Source of the DNA: SYIM01 sp041182885
Lineage (GTDB): Bacteria; Pseudomonadota; Gammaproteobacteria; Burkholderiales; Burkholderiaceae_E
DNA length: 54,165 nt
Direction: 5' to 3'
Assembly: GCA_049423065.1 (NCBI GenBank)
Contig: JBMSQB010000023.1
Span: 1-54,165, forward strand
The position numbers and the translations under genes were made by a program. Shown here piece after piece: positions 35,519 to 44,752 of the stretch (its first letter is position 1; each line of letters opens with the position of its first letter). The notes beneath the pieces were generated by a model. The model ran no database searches and was not told where the DNA came from. It was given only the letters and a program-made list of their open reading frames with translations.

Positions 35519-36852
35519 CGGGAACAGACGCTGATTGGGCGATTCGCGTCGAAGGCGTGTCCAAAAAATTTGGTCTCACGCTGCGGCAATCCATGAAATA
35601 CGGCTTGCGCGACATGAGCCAGCGGCTTCTCGGGCGAAAGAGCACAACCGGCGACCTGCGTGAAGGCGAATTCTGGGCGGTCAATAACGTGAGCTTTGAG
35701 GTCAAGCGCGGCCAGGCGCTGGGCATCATGGGGGTGAACGGCTGCGGCAAAACAACGCTGCTGCGTATTCTCAACGGCGTTTATTCGCCGGACCGGGGAC
35801 GAGCGAGCCTTCGGGGAAGGGTTGGTGCAATGATCGCCGCCGGCGCGGGCTTTGCACCCATGCTGTCTGGCCGCGAAAATGTATATGTCAACGGCACGCT
35901 ATTGGGGCTCAGTACGCACGAGATCGACAATTTGATGGACGAAATCGTTGCTTTCTCTGAACTGGGACACTTTATCGACCTGCCGGTTAAAAACTACTCT
36001 AGCGGCATGTATGTTCGGCTGGGGTTTGCGATCGCTGCACTCAGCCGTCCTGACGTGCTACTGATGGATGAAGTCCTTGCGGTCGGCGACCTGAATTTCC
36101 AGAAAAAATGCTTCGACTACATCCTGAAACTCAAACGTAATGGCACAGCGATCATCCTGGTTTCGCACTCACCAGGCGCAATTTGGTCGGTATGTGACCG
36201 GGGCGTATTTATGAATCGCGGTGGAATTGAAGTGGATGGACCTGTTGAAGATGCCATCCGCGCCTACGACGACCAGAACTCGAGGAACGCGGCGCTTTCC
36301 AGCACTCAATTCGCAGAGGCTACGGCCACACAACACGGCTCGACCTCTCCAGGCACCCCAGCGGAGTACGGGCATTCGCAAGGCGGAACCGGCGACATTG
36401 TGTGCACCGCTGTCCGGTTACTCAATTCGTCACTGACCCCCACCGGAAATGAATTCGAATTCATGGAGTCGATGGTCATTGAAGCTGAATTCACGGTCGA
36501 GAATCCAATCGATGAACTTTTGTTAAGGTTCACCATCGATGCTGCGCATTACCGCTTTATCGCAACGCTCGACAGCTACGAACAGGGCCTCGACCTTCCG
36601 CGGGTAGATCCAGGAAATTATCGTCTCCGGGTGCATCTCAACGCCCCAAATTTTCGACCAGGGAGCTACACGCTTAATGTTGGCGTGTCGCGAAAGGGCG
36701 TTGGCGTGCACCTTTTTTATTGGTTCGGTGCGTCGCGCTTCCTGGTCAAGCATCCCTCAACGCTATTTCTCTACGCTGACAGCAACGCTGTGATGCACCT
36801 TGACGGAAAATTTTCGCTACAAACGGTGTCGCCGGAGGTGGTTGCAGCATGA
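35515..36852 (+). CDS. ABC exporter ATPase with C-terminal glycan-recognition domain (Wzt-like)
   Basis: 445 residues. Nucleotide-binding domain: Walker A GVNGCGKTTL (K79), the signature NYSSGMYVRLGFA, Walker B DVLLMDEVLAVGD, and the switch His in LVSHSPGAI. The last 160 or so residues (from about GTGDIVCTAVRLLNSSLTPT to the end) form the beta-sandwich seen in Wzt C-domains, with PGNYRLRVHLNAPNFRPGSY. In known O-antigen systems this domain binds the capped end of the glycan and makes export cap-dependent. Overlaps of 4 nt on both sides couple it to the permease and a methyltransferase. Confidence 0.93.
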   Translation: MTGTDADWAIRVEGVSKKFGLTLRQSMKYGLRDMSQRLLGRKSTTGDLREGEFWAVNNVSFEVKRGQALGIMGVNGCGKTTLLRILNGVYSPDRGRASLRGRVGAMIAAGAGFAPMLSGRENVYVNGTLLGLSTHEIDNLMDEIVAFSELGHFIDLPVKNYSSGMYVRLGFAIAALSRPDVLLMDEVLAVGDLNFQKKCFDYILKLKRNGTAIILVSHSPGAIWSVCDRGVFMNRGGIEVDGPVEDAIRAYDDQNSRNAALSSTQFAEATATQHGSTSPGTPAEYGHSQGGTGDIVCTAVRLLNSSLTPTGNEFEFMESMVIEAEFTVENPIDELLLRFTIDAAHYRFIATLDSYEQGLDLPRVDPGNYRLRVHLNAPNFRPGSYTLNVGVSRKGVGVHLFYWFGASRFLVKHPSTLFLYADSNAVMHLDGKFSLQTVSPEVVAA

Positions 36853-37604
36853 CGCCGCCAAGCGCAGTTTGCCCCGCCCCTCCGCCGGGATCTTCAGAAG
36901 AACCGCAGTTCAAAGTTGCGTCGCAGGCACTGCTCAAGCTGGCAGCGCCAACCCTGCCGCTATCGTTTCTGTGGGAGTTTCTGCTCGACGGTCGTACGCC
37001 AGCGCGTGCCGTGTCAGACGCGGCGATGAAAGCACTTGTTCCAGCCCTCCATGGAGCCAAGCCCATTATCGAACTGGGCGCGGGCGGGGACTACTACAAG
37101 CGTTTTGTTCCGAGTGACCAACCCTACCTAACGAGCAACCTGGCATCAGGTTCAGATCTTGAACTCGACATGACCAAGCTGAAACTGGGCACCGGCTCGG
37201 TTGATGCACTGGTCTCGGTGTTCGCGCTTGAGCATGTTTATGACTTCAACGCAGTCTTCGAAGAACAGGAGCGGGTACTTAAACCGGGAGGGCGCCTGCT
37301 TCTTATCGTGCCCTTCCTGTATTACTACCACGCGGCACCCGACGATTTTTTTCGATTTTCCGCCTCTGCCTTGGACAAATTACTTGCCCCCTTCGATATC
37401 CTGGTGAAGCAGCCATTAGGGAATCGATGGCTATTGTTCGCAGAGTTTCTCCACGAAAAGCGGGTGATGGGGTCTCGGATGGGGTTTTTTTCAAGGCTGG
37501 CCCTGCGGTGTGTGGCCCTTCCCTTTCTCGCCGCAGGGCTCAAGTCCCACGATCCGCGCTATGCGTTTGGGTTCGCGTACCTCTGCGAGAAGAAGAAAAA
37601 ATAA
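36849..37604 (+). CDS. class I SAM-dependent methyltransferase
   Basis: 251 residues. A Pro-rich start and a helical segment (FLWEFLLDGRTPARAVSD) are followed by motif I IIELGAGGDYYKRF, motif II region NLASGSDLELDMTKL, VSVFALEHVYDFNAVFEEQE and the motif III region RVLKPGGRLLLIVPFLY. Immediately downstream of the Wzt-like gene, it is a candidate for adding a terminal methyl group or O-methyl decoration, an inference from position only. The stop and the next start overlap as TAATG. Confidence 0.88.
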   Translation: MTPPSAVCPAPPPGSSEEPQFKVASQALLKLAAPTLPLSFLWEFLLDGRTPARAVSDAAMKALVPALHGAKPIIELGAGGDYYKRFVPSDQPYLTSNLASGSDLELDMTKLKLGTGSVDALVSVFALEHVYDFNAVFEEQERVLKPGGRLLLIVPFLYYYHAAPDDFFRFSASALDKLLAPFDILVKQPLGNRWLLFAEFLHEKRVMGSRMGFFSRLALRCVALPFLAAGLKSHDPRYAFGFAYLCEKKKK

Positions 37605-38494
37605 TGCGCGTGAGGTTCATACAATTCGTCCGCAGAGCGATAGCAATTATTCTGCGAAGGGCGGCCGCATTCGTCTGGCAGGACCGCTCCCTTTATGAAG
37701 CCAACGGGAATCGGCCGTTTAACCTCAACGGCTGGGATCACATCCCCGAGAATCAATACGACTACACGCCGAAGGGCACCCATGTGTCGGGCCTTGCGAG
37801 CCAGTTCCTGCTAGTCCCAAAAAACCGCTACCGACTGGTGCTGCTGCCCGACCAGCGCATCACCTCTGAGCGCGGTATCGGATGGATCACCGAGGACAAT
37901 TCGCCCGACTCATACGACCGGTTATGGGGCGACGCAGCCGCGCTCGAAACGTTCCGCGCAGAAAGCGGCCACGCGCGCGAGAAAATGACCACCGAGATCG
38001 TTGACCATATCGAGGCCCATCTCTCCGCCTCGCCACGTGTGGTCGATATTGGTTGCGGTGCGGGCGACCTTCTCGCCGAGGTTCGTAGGCGTCGCCCACA
38101 AGCTGTCCTTGCCGGTCTGGATTATTCCGGCAAGGCGGTCGAGAGCGCTGCGCTCGCAGTGCCCGGTAGCGACCTGCGTCAGTTCATCATCAATCGCGAG
38201 CTCCCTTTCGAAAGTAACCAATTCAATCTCGTGATGTGCTGCGACGTGCTGGAGCATCTCGAGCACCCGCGCGCGGTGGTCGCAGAACTGGTTCGAATCT
38301 GCCAGCCCGGCGGCTTGGTTGCCATCGTGGTGCCCGATGGAGACGTCGATCAGTTTTTCGGACACTACTGGTTCTGGAACTCACAAAGTCTTGAGGCGAT
38401 GCTGGCCCCGTGGAGCGGCGTCGTCTCTCGGCTTCCCGAATCACGCGAGTTCATCGCATTGATCCGTCGGCCGTCCGCAGAGGCCAAGACATGA
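37604..38494 (+). CDS. class I SAM-dependent methyltransferase
   Basis: 296 residues from ATG 37604. The frame is open upstream to 37427, but that part lies inside the preceding gene. It has an N-terminal region of about 140 residues of unknown kind (FQLNGW-type segment FNLNGWDHIPENQYDYTPKG), then motif I VVDIGCGAGDLLAEVRRR, LAGLDYSGKAVESA, NQFNLVMCCDVLEHLEHPRA and RICQPGGLVAIVVPDG. Substrate unknown. Overlaps the next gene by 4 nt. Confidence 0.87.
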   Translation: MRVRFIQFVRRAIAIILRRAAAFVWQDRSLYEANGNRPFNLNGWDHIPENQYDYTPKGTHVSGLASQFLLVPKNRYRLVLLPDQRITSERGIGWITEDNSPDSYDRLWGDAAALETFRAESGHAREKMTTEIVDHIEAHLSASPRVVDIGCGAGDLLAEVRRRRPQAVLAGLDYSGKAVESAALAVPGSDLRQFIINRELPFESNQFNLVMCCDVLEHLEHPRAVVAELVRICQPGGLVAIVVPDGDVDQFFGHYWFWNSQSLEAMLAPWSGVVSRLPESREFIALIRRPSAEAKT

Positions 38495-39390
38495 TCGGCC
38501 GTCTGAGTCGCGTGTTTGATTCGGCAGTGCTGCTGGCGGCACGTGCCCTGTTGCGAGTCACCTTGAGATCACCCCAGCGGGCAACTGCTCCTAAAATTGC
38601 AACGCTCCTGTACGAGATCGCTCCCGCTCTCGCCCGCTACTCGGAAGGTGATCACGTTCAGGCTGACTCGCTGCGTGATCTGCTGCGTTCAATGCTGGTT
38701 GCTACGATCCCGGCAGACGCGAGATCGTCGGTTCCATCACTTGCTCGCCGCCCATCCCCGGTCAAGAACACCTGGGTTTACCAGAACGAAGTCATGGAAT
38801 GGGATATTCCAACTGATTCCAAGGTATTAGATGTTGGATCAGGCGGTTGGCCGTTCAAGCGCGCTACGGCACTTGCTGACAAATACGTGGGCGCCACCAC
38901 GCATCGCGTCGAATCAATCGTCCAGGACACCCGCCCCTTTTTCGAAGTCGATCTGGAAAGCTTGCCATTTGCCGATCGATCTTACGATTTCGTCTTCTGC
39001 TCGCACGTACTCGAGCACACAGACAACCCGGGTGCAGCCATGCGGGAACTGATGCGCGTGGGGAATCGGGGCTACATCGAGGTCCCCACGCGTCTATCGG
39101 ATGTGATGTTCAATTTCACCCGAATTCCCAACCACCATCGCTGGCACGGGCTGGTACTAGGCACAACGCTTGTACTGATTGAATGGACCGAGCACGAAAG
39201 ACGCGAACTCGGAAACGAGTTTTTCGAAGCGTTGCAAAGCAGTCGCAGCAACGCTTTTCAGGATTTTTTCGAGCGAAACCGGGATCTGTTTTTTGCGTCC
39301 TATCACTGGACTGAAAAACTCGATTTTATGGTCATTGACAAACATGGAAAGGTGATTGATCGGTCACCAGATCCGTCAAGCCCACAATGA
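38491..39390 (+). CDS. class I SAM-dependent methyltransferase
   Basis: 299 residues. The N-terminal 100 residues are helical and unrecognised. The methyltransferase core has motif I VLDVGSGGWPFKRATALADK, VDLESLPFADRSYDFVFCSH, the motif HVLEHTDNPGAAMRELMRVG and GYIEVPTRLSDV. The C-terminal segment HHRWHGLVLGTTLVLIEW may pack on the active site. It is the fourth methyltransferase of the run. Overlaps of 4 nt on both sides. Confidence 0.87.
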   Translation: MIGRLSRVFDSAVLLAARALLRVTLRSPQRATAPKIATLLYEIAPALARYSEGDHVQADSLRDLLRSMLVATIPADARSSVPSLARRPSPVKNTWVYQNEVMEWDIPTDSKVLDVGSGGWPFKRATALADKYVGATTHRVESIVQDTRPFFEVDLESLPFADRSYDFVFCSHVLEHTDNPGAAMRELMRVGNRGYIEVPTRLSDVMFNFTRIPNHHRWHGLVLGTTLVLIEWTEHERRELGNEFFEALQSSRSNAFQDFFERNRDLFFASYHWTEKLDFMVIDKHGKVIDRSPDPSSPQ

Positions 39391-40670
39391 TTCTGACAGC
39401 CGGTCTCCGCCCAACCGTATTTGCAGTCATCCCGGTATTCAATCGGCTTCATTTTACGCTGGCGTGTATCAGGCATCTCAAAAACCAGACCTACCCAAGT
39501 TTACGCATCGTTGTATCCGATGGCGGTTCAAGTGACGGCACCGTCGACGCGGTTCGCGCTGAGTTCCCGGACGTAAACGTGCTAACAACCACTACTGAAC
39601 TATGGTGGGCAGGAGCAATGGCAGCCGGAATCGATTTCGCAATTCGGGAAAGCCAGAACAACGCTGATTGCGTTTTGATGCTGAATAACGACACCGAAAT
39701 TCCGGCCGATTACGTGCTCAAGCTCGTCGCGGCGTCCAAGCGTTTTGACGCAGCAGTTGGCGCGTTAATCGTCGACAGCCGCGACCCGACGCGCGTACTG
39801 GACGCTGGTGAATATGTTGTCTGGTCGCCTTACGCATTCCCGGTTAAGACAGCAGTGGATCCATCAGAGCGCTTTCGCGACGATGTTGATGTGCTGCCAG
39901 GGCGAGGCAGCCTGATTCCGCTGCGGATGATTCAAAGTGCCGGAAACGTTGATGCCCATCGCTTTCCGCACTACCTTGCCGACTATGAGTTCTTTTACCG
40001 GATCAAGGCAGCGGGCTTCCGGCTTGGCGTCTGCTACGAGACAAGGATTTTGGCGCACATCGAAGAAACCGGCATCATTCCTGGGGTGGGGGTCGCGAGC
40101 TTCACTCGGGTCTGGCAGGAGTTGTTTTCTCGTCGATCCATGAGTAACGTAATTGATCATTGGCGCTTTGTGCATCTCCATGCGCCAAAATCACACCGCA
40201 CTTTAATCAAGCTTCGTTTGATTGGCCGAGCCATTTTCAATCTCGGCCTTCGCACCCCACTTCGGCCCGTCGCGCTCCCACTACTATGGTGCCTGCTTCT
40301 CCCCCGCAAGCTTTTTCACCTTGCCTTGGGGCAAGCAAGAACCTTACGCAGCTTCGCGATAACTGTACGACTGAAAGGCCGGGACGCATTCTGTTTTCCA
40401 CGGAAAATGCCGGGAAGCGTCCGGCCCTTTCTTTATTTTCTCATTTCCCCAGGCCCAGTCCATGTCAACGACTGTTGGCGCGCAGGCGTAAACGTTGAAG
40501 AGCTCGTTGCTGCAGGTATGATGCGAAAGCTTTGGATCGCCGACTGGTTTGCGTTTTCCACATTTGACTTGCACGAGGGCGCTGCACAACGCCTTCTCGC
40601 CAAAGCGCGTAACCCTTGGCATAAGTTCGTGCGAACGATCGAGATCTTGTGGAAATCTCGCTCAGGCTGA
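39387..40670 (+). CDS. glycosyltransferase family 2, rhamnosyltransferase-like
   Basis: 427 residues. The GT2 core occupies about residues 10-250: FAVIPVFNRLHFTLACIRHL, VVSDGGSSDGTVDAV and CVLMLNNDTEIPADYVLK with the DxD-type NNDTE, then ADYEFFYRIKAAGFRLG. The C-terminal 130 residues include a hydrophobic stretch (LRPVALPLLWCLLLP) and an unrecognised end (FLISPGPVHVNDCWRAGVNV). Such length suggests an added domain. Overlaps the previous gene by 4 nt. Confidence 0.85.
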   Translation: MILTAGLRPTVFAVIPVFNRLHFTLACIRHLKNQTYPSLRIVVSDGGSSDGTVDAVRAEFPDVNVLTTTTELWWAGAMAAGIDFAIRESQNNADCVLMLNNDTEIPADYVLKLVAASKRFDAAVGALIVDSRDPTRVLDAGEYVVWSPYAFPVKTAVDPSERFRDDVDVLPGRGSLIPLRMIQSAGNVDAHRFPHYLADYEFFYRIKAAGFRLGVCYETRILAHIEETGIIPGVGVASFTRVWQELFSRRSMSNVIDHWRFVHLHAPKSHRTLIKLRLIGRAIFNLGLRTPLRPVALPLLWCLLLPRKLFHLALGQARTLRSFAITVRLKGRDAFCFPRKMPGSVRPFLYFLISPGPVHVNDCWRAGVNVEELVAAGMMRKLWIADWFAFSTFDLHEGAAQRLLAKARNPWHKFVRTIEILWKSRSG

Positions 40671-40678
40671 AATCCAAT

Positions 40679-41863
40679 ATGAACGACGATTATAAAAATC
40701 AAAAAATAACAATCGGGATAGAGCTTATCGATGACCCCGAGTGGATGGGAGGCATGCTTTATCTCCGCAATTTATCCTTGAGCCTGGCAAACCTGCCAAT
40801 AGAAAGCCGTCCCATCATTCGGCTACTTGGGCCCCAGCCCGTCATCACCAGGTTCTTGGACGAATGCAACGCTCACGAAATGTTCCGTGAACAAACCGGC
40901 GAGTCATTTCTCTACCGAGTCTTTCGAAAACTGGGCTGGAAAAAAACGTCGCGTAATAATATCGACGTCGTTTACCCGGGCTTTGGTACAAAAATACCCG
41001 GTGCCGTCACAATGCGTTGGGTACCAGATTTCCAGCATCGCCATTTACCTGATTTGTTTTCACAGCAGGAAATCGCAGCCCGCGATGCATCGATCAATGC
41101 GCTTGCCAACTCGTCTGGCACCGTGGTGTTTAGCAGCGCCGTGGCGGCAAACGATTTTCGTCGGTTTTTCCCGGGGCATCTAGCCGCCCCGCGTGTCTGG
41201 CATTTCTTCTCGCCCATTCAAATAGCGCCAGACACCGCGCCCAGTCGTTTGCACCAGGAGCACCGACTCCCTGAAAAATATCTATACCTCCCCAACCAGT
41301 TCTGGGCACACAAAAACCACATCACCGTGCTGAAGGCGCTCGTTACCTTACGCGACCAGTATCGAATACTAGCCCCCCTCGTTTGCAGCGGGGCGCAGTC
41401 AGACCGCCGCAATTCATCGCACTTCGCCGATTTGCTTGAGTTTGTCAGAGAACACAAACTGGCCGACCAAGTCTGGTTCCTTGGCCTGGTTCCCCGCGCC
41501 GAACAGATTGACGTGTTTCGCAGGGCGGCTGCCGTGGTCCAACCCTCCTTATTCGAAGGATGGAGCACGGTGGTCGAGGACACCCGCGCAATCGGCCGCC
41601 CAATCTTTCTTTCCGATATTCCTGTGCATCGGGAGCAGGCGCCACCAAACGGTTCTTTTTTCTCGCCGGAATCTCATGACGCGTTGGCAGCATTGCTCGC
41701 AGAAACGTGGGCCCATCTAAGGCCAGGCCCCGACCTTGATGCAGAGGCTGCCGCTCTCAAGCAAACGCGCATTCAAGTTCGTGAGTCGGCGCTTGAATTC
41801 TGTCGAATTGCCAGGGAGGCACTTGAAGCGAAGGGGTTCAGACCGTCACTGGGAACAGGGTAA
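40679..41863 (+). CDS. glycosyltransferase family 4 (GT-B fold)
   Basis: 394 residues from ATG 40679. GTG 40649, overlapping the previous gene, is the alternative. The N-domain has GGMLYLRNLSLSLANLP and RWVPDFQHRHLPDLFSQ. The C-domain has YLYLPNQFWAHKNHITVLKAL and the donor-binding VVQPSLFEGWSTVVEDTRAIG with the E-x7-E pattern, then FLSDIPVHREQ. It is similar in sequence to the second GT4 at 44753-45919. The start region is notably A/T-rich. Confidence 0.88.
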   Translation: MNDDYKNQKITIGIELIDDPEWMGGMLYLRNLSLSLANLPIESRPIIRLLGPQPVITRFLDECNAHEMFREQTGESFLYRVFRKLGWKKTSRNNIDVVYPGFGTKIPGAVTMRWVPDFQHRHLPDLFSQQEIAARDASINALANSSGTVVFSSAVAANDFRRFFPGHLAAPRVWHFFSPIQIAPDTAPSRLHQEHRLPEKYLYLPNQFWAHKNHITVLKALVTLRDQYRILAPLVCSGAQSDRRNSSHFADLLEFVREHKLADQVWFLGLVPRAEQIDVFRRAAAVVQPSLFEGWSTVVEDTRAIGRPIFLSDIPVHREQAPPNGSFFSPESHDALAALLAETWAHLRPGPDLDAEAAALKQTRIQVRESALEFCRIAREALEAKGFRPSLGTG

Positions 41864-41963
41864 TGTTTTGTCCAAAATAGCGTACGGTTTTTCTGTGCCA
41901 GGCGTCCAGCCCCAAACCCGACGTCCTCCTCCATAACAACCATTTTCATTTTCATCACTCTTT

Positions 41964-43796
41964 ATGTGCGGGATCAGCGGATTAATCTCTCCAACCCCGT
42001 TGTCCGAGAAGGATAAGGCGGGCGTTGGCAGAATGAACGCCCATCTGTTCCACCGCGGACCAGACTCAGAGGGCACTTACGTAGCCAGCCATACGATTCT
42101 GGCGATGCGCCGTCTTTCGATCATTGACCTCGCCGGCGGCCAGCAACCCCTTTACAACGAATCGCGGGACATCGCTGTTGTGTGCAATGGCGAGATCTAC
42201 AACTTCGCCGCGCTGCGGCGCGAGCTTGAAGCCCTGGGCCATCGGTTCGCAACAAACAGTGATGTCGAAACCATCGTTCACGCTTATGAATCCTGGGGCG
42301 ACAAATTTCTGGAGAGGCTGCGCGGAATGTTCGCGCTTGCCCTCTGGGATTCAACGCGCGGGCGCCTGATCCTCGCTCGAGACAGACTCGGTGAAAAACC
42401 GCTCTATTACCATCGAGATTCAGGCGGCAGGTTGTGGTTTTCAAGCGAGTTGCGCAGCCTGATGTCCATTATGGACGGGAAGCGGACCCTCACCCCCGAA
42501 GCGTTCAACCTTTTTCTAACCTTTCAATACTTGCCCGAACCCGCAACGCCGTTGGCTGGTGTTCATCAACTCCCGGCCGGACACCTGCTAGAACTTACGC
42601 CACACAACCTGAATGCCGAGCCGCGACGCTTCTGGGACCCCGCCACGCTTCGAGAAGATCCGCTCCACCCGGTTGCAAGTGTCAAGCAGGCGCTGGGTGA
42701 AGCCTGCCAACTGATGGGAACCGCGGATGTTCCTGTTGCCGTGGCCCTCTCGGGTGGCATCGATTCCAGCCTCGTGGCTGCGCTAACGGCCCGTCATTTT
42801 TCGCGCGACCTTCACGCCTTCACCATTGGCTACACCGGTCGCCCCGCAACCGACGAACGCAGTCAGGCGCAGGAACTCGCACAACGCCTGGGAATTGGCT
42901 TCACCGAAGTTGAAATTTCCGACGATGAAGTAATTGACGAATTCCCTCGCATGATGGCAGCAATGGACACCCCCATCGCGGACATTGCCGCCTACGGCTA
43001 CTACGCAGTCAGCCGTGCGGCACGCAGTGCCGGCTATCCGGTTCTCTTGTCGGGAACGGGTGGCGACGAATTCTTCTGGGGCTATCAGTGGGTGCGCGAT
43101 GCAGTGAACCGCAACGAGGCATACCTTGCGTCAAAGGGCTGGCGCTACTGGCTGGCAAAGCTGTCCGGGCAACCGACTGGCAAGTTGGATTTCTTTGGGG
43201 TGCACGCTGCTTTGCGTGGCGGAGACACCTGGTCCAGGCAGCTGTTAACGCCATCTGCGCGCGCAACACTCCCTCCGGATCTTTGGCTGAACAAGAACAG
43301 TCTTGACCCGGCGCTTCCGATCCATCTTGCTGTCACGATGCTCCTAAATCGCACCTGGCTTCAGTCCAACTGCCTCGCGCTCGTCGACCGAATGAGCATG
43401 GCTCACTCCGTTGAAGTGCGCCTGCCGCTGCTCGATGTAGACCTTGTCAACAGAGTGACTGGAATGAGAAATGCCGGCCTTTCAGACTGGACCCGGCCAC
43501 ACAAAGCGCTTCTGGTCGAGGCTCTCCAGGACACGCTGCCCGCCGACGTGCTTGAACGCAAGAAGCAGGGATTCACGCCACCTGTGTGGCGATGGATGGA
43601 AGGCATCATCGGTCGATTCGGGCATCTCGTCGCGGGCGGCTCGCTTGTGCGGCAGGGGCTGCTCGACCCTCAGCAGGCAACCACGTGCCTTGGCCGCTTC
43701 GACAAACCGTTCCTCTACAAACTGGTCTTTCTGGAATGCTGGTGTCGTTTGCATCTCGACGGCGAGACCGTCGAGAGCCTTGCAGGAAGCGCCTGA
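41964..43796 (+). CDS. asnB: asparagine synthase (glutamine-hydrolysing) type amidotransferase
   Basis: 610 residues. N-terminal class II glutaminase domain starting MCGISGLIS with the catalytic Cys2, and NGEIYNFAALR, LRGMFALALWD. The synthetase domain has the PPi loop S263-G-G-I-D-S-S. The C-terminal part holds LSGTGGDEFFWGYQW, HSVEVRLPLLD and KQGFTPP. By chemistry it makes amides from carboxylates using glutamine. In polysaccharide loci such proteins can amidate uronic acids, so true asparagine synthesis versus sugar amidation is undecided. A 100-nt pyrimidine-rich gap precedes it and could hold an internal promoter. Confidence 0.93.
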   Translation: MCGISGLISPTPLSEKDKAGVGRMNAHLFHRGPDSEGTYVASHTILAMRRLSIIDLAGGQQPLYNESRDIAVVCNGEIYNFAALRRELEALGHRFATNSDVETIVHAYESWGDKFLERLRGMFALALWDSTRGRLILARDRLGEKPLYYHRDSGGRLWFSSELRSLMSIMDGKRTLTPEAFNLFLTFQYLPEPATPLAGVHQLPAGHLLELTPHNLNAEPRRFWDPATLREDPLHPVASVKQALGEACQLMGTADVPVAVALSGGIDSSLVAALTARHFSRDLHAFTIGYTGRPATDERSQAQELAQRLGIGFTEVEISDDEVIDEFPRMMAAMDTPIADIAAYGYYAVSRAARSAGYPVLLSGTGGDEFFWGYQWVRDAVNRNEAYLASKGWRYWLAKLSGQPTGKLDFFGVHAALRGGDTWSRQLLTPSARATLPPDLWLNKNSLDPALPIHLAVTMLLNRTWLQSNCLALVDRMSMAHSVEVRLPLLDVDLVNRVTGMRNAGLSDWTRPHKALLVEALQDTLPADVLERKKQGFTPPVWRWMEGIIGRFGHLVAGGSLVRQGLLDPQQATTCLGRFDKPFLYKLVFLECWCRLHLDGETVESLAGSA

Positions 43797-43797
43797 C

Positions 43798-44751
43798 ATG
43801 GCGCGAATCCTCATCACCGGCGCGCATGGCTTCATTGGCAAGCATCTTGCGCGTTACCTTGCCGCTCAAGGTCACACGGTAAGCGGTCTGGGCCATGGAA
43901 TCTGGCCCCCCATCGAGGCACTGTCCTGGGGCATCCAGGATTGGCTCAACGGCGATGTTCACAGTGCCAATTTGCGCACCCTGCAAGCGCGCAGTGAGCC
44001 CGAGCTGATCTTCCATCTCGCTGGCGGCTCTGCAGTGGGTGCAGCCATTGCCAATCCGCGTGAAGATTTTTTTCGAACAGTTGCAAGCACGGTCGAGCTG
44101 CTGGAATGGATGCGGGTAGATTTACCGCGAGCCCGCTTGATCGCGGTCTCGAGTGCGGCAGTCTATGGCTCAGGGTTTACTGGCCGCATCCTGGAAGATG
44201 TCAACGGCACGCCCTACTCGCCCTACGGTCACCATAAGAAGATGATGGAGCAGTTGTGTCGCTCGTACGGCGACACCTACGGAGTCGATTACCGAGTGGC
44301 GCGACTGTTTTCAGTCTACGGGCCAGAGCTCAAGAAGCAGCTTCTTTGGGATATCTGTACGCGGCTCGCGAGTAACGATCATCCTCTGCTGTTAGGCGGA
44401 AGCGGCAAAGAGCTTCGCGACTGGACCTTTGTGAGCGATGTTGCAGCAGCGTTAGCGTTGATTGCATTTCAGGCAGATAGCCCGCTGCCGCACCAAACTG
44501 TAAACATTGGCACCGGCATCGGAACACCGGTCCATGACATCGCTCGCGTGGTGATCAATGCCTGGCATGAACGCGCGTCCGACACCCCTCGTCCGCAGTT
44601 CCAGTTTTCTGGAAAGTCCCGCCCCGGCGACCCGCTCAGTCTGGTCGCGGATCCATCGCGCCTCATCAGCATGGGCTTTCAATGGAACACCTCTTTGGCT
44701 GCGGGAATCGACAGCTTCGTCGAGTGGTTCCTCCAGCTCACCAGGCGCTAG
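43798..44751 (+). CDS. NAD-dependent epimerase/dehydratase (SDR)
   Basis: 317 residues from ATG 43798. Rossmann motif RILITGAHGFIGKHLARYL, FHLAGGSAVG, the catalytic Ser region VSSAAVYGSGF and the Y-x3-K pair in YGHHKKMMEQL. It ends with LVADPSRLISMGFQWNTSL, typical of extended SDRs such as GalE-like or RmlB-like enzymes. Product sugar cannot be assigned. It lies 1 nt after asnB. Confidence 0.87.
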   Translation: MARILITGAHGFIGKHLARYLAAQGHTVSGLGHGIWPPIEALSWGIQDWLNGDVHSANLRTLQARSEPELIFHLAGGSAVGAAIANPREDFFRTVASTVELLEWMRVDLPRARLIAVSSAAVYGSGFTGRILEDVNGTPYSPYGHHKKMMEQLCRSYGDTYGVDYRVARLFSVYGPELKKQLLWDICTRLASNDHPLLLGGSGKELRDWTFVSDVAAALALIAFQADSPLPHQTVNIGTGIGTPVHDIARVVINAWHERASDTPRPQFQFSGKSRPGDPLSLVADPSRLISMGFQWNTSLAAGIDSFVEWFLQLTRR

Positions 44752-44752
44752 C

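Noticed and set aside
37427..37603. N-terminal extension of the methyltransferase at 37604
   Set aside because: This part overlaps the previous methyltransferase gene in another frame; the ATG in the TAATG junction fits the coupled start pattern of the locus.
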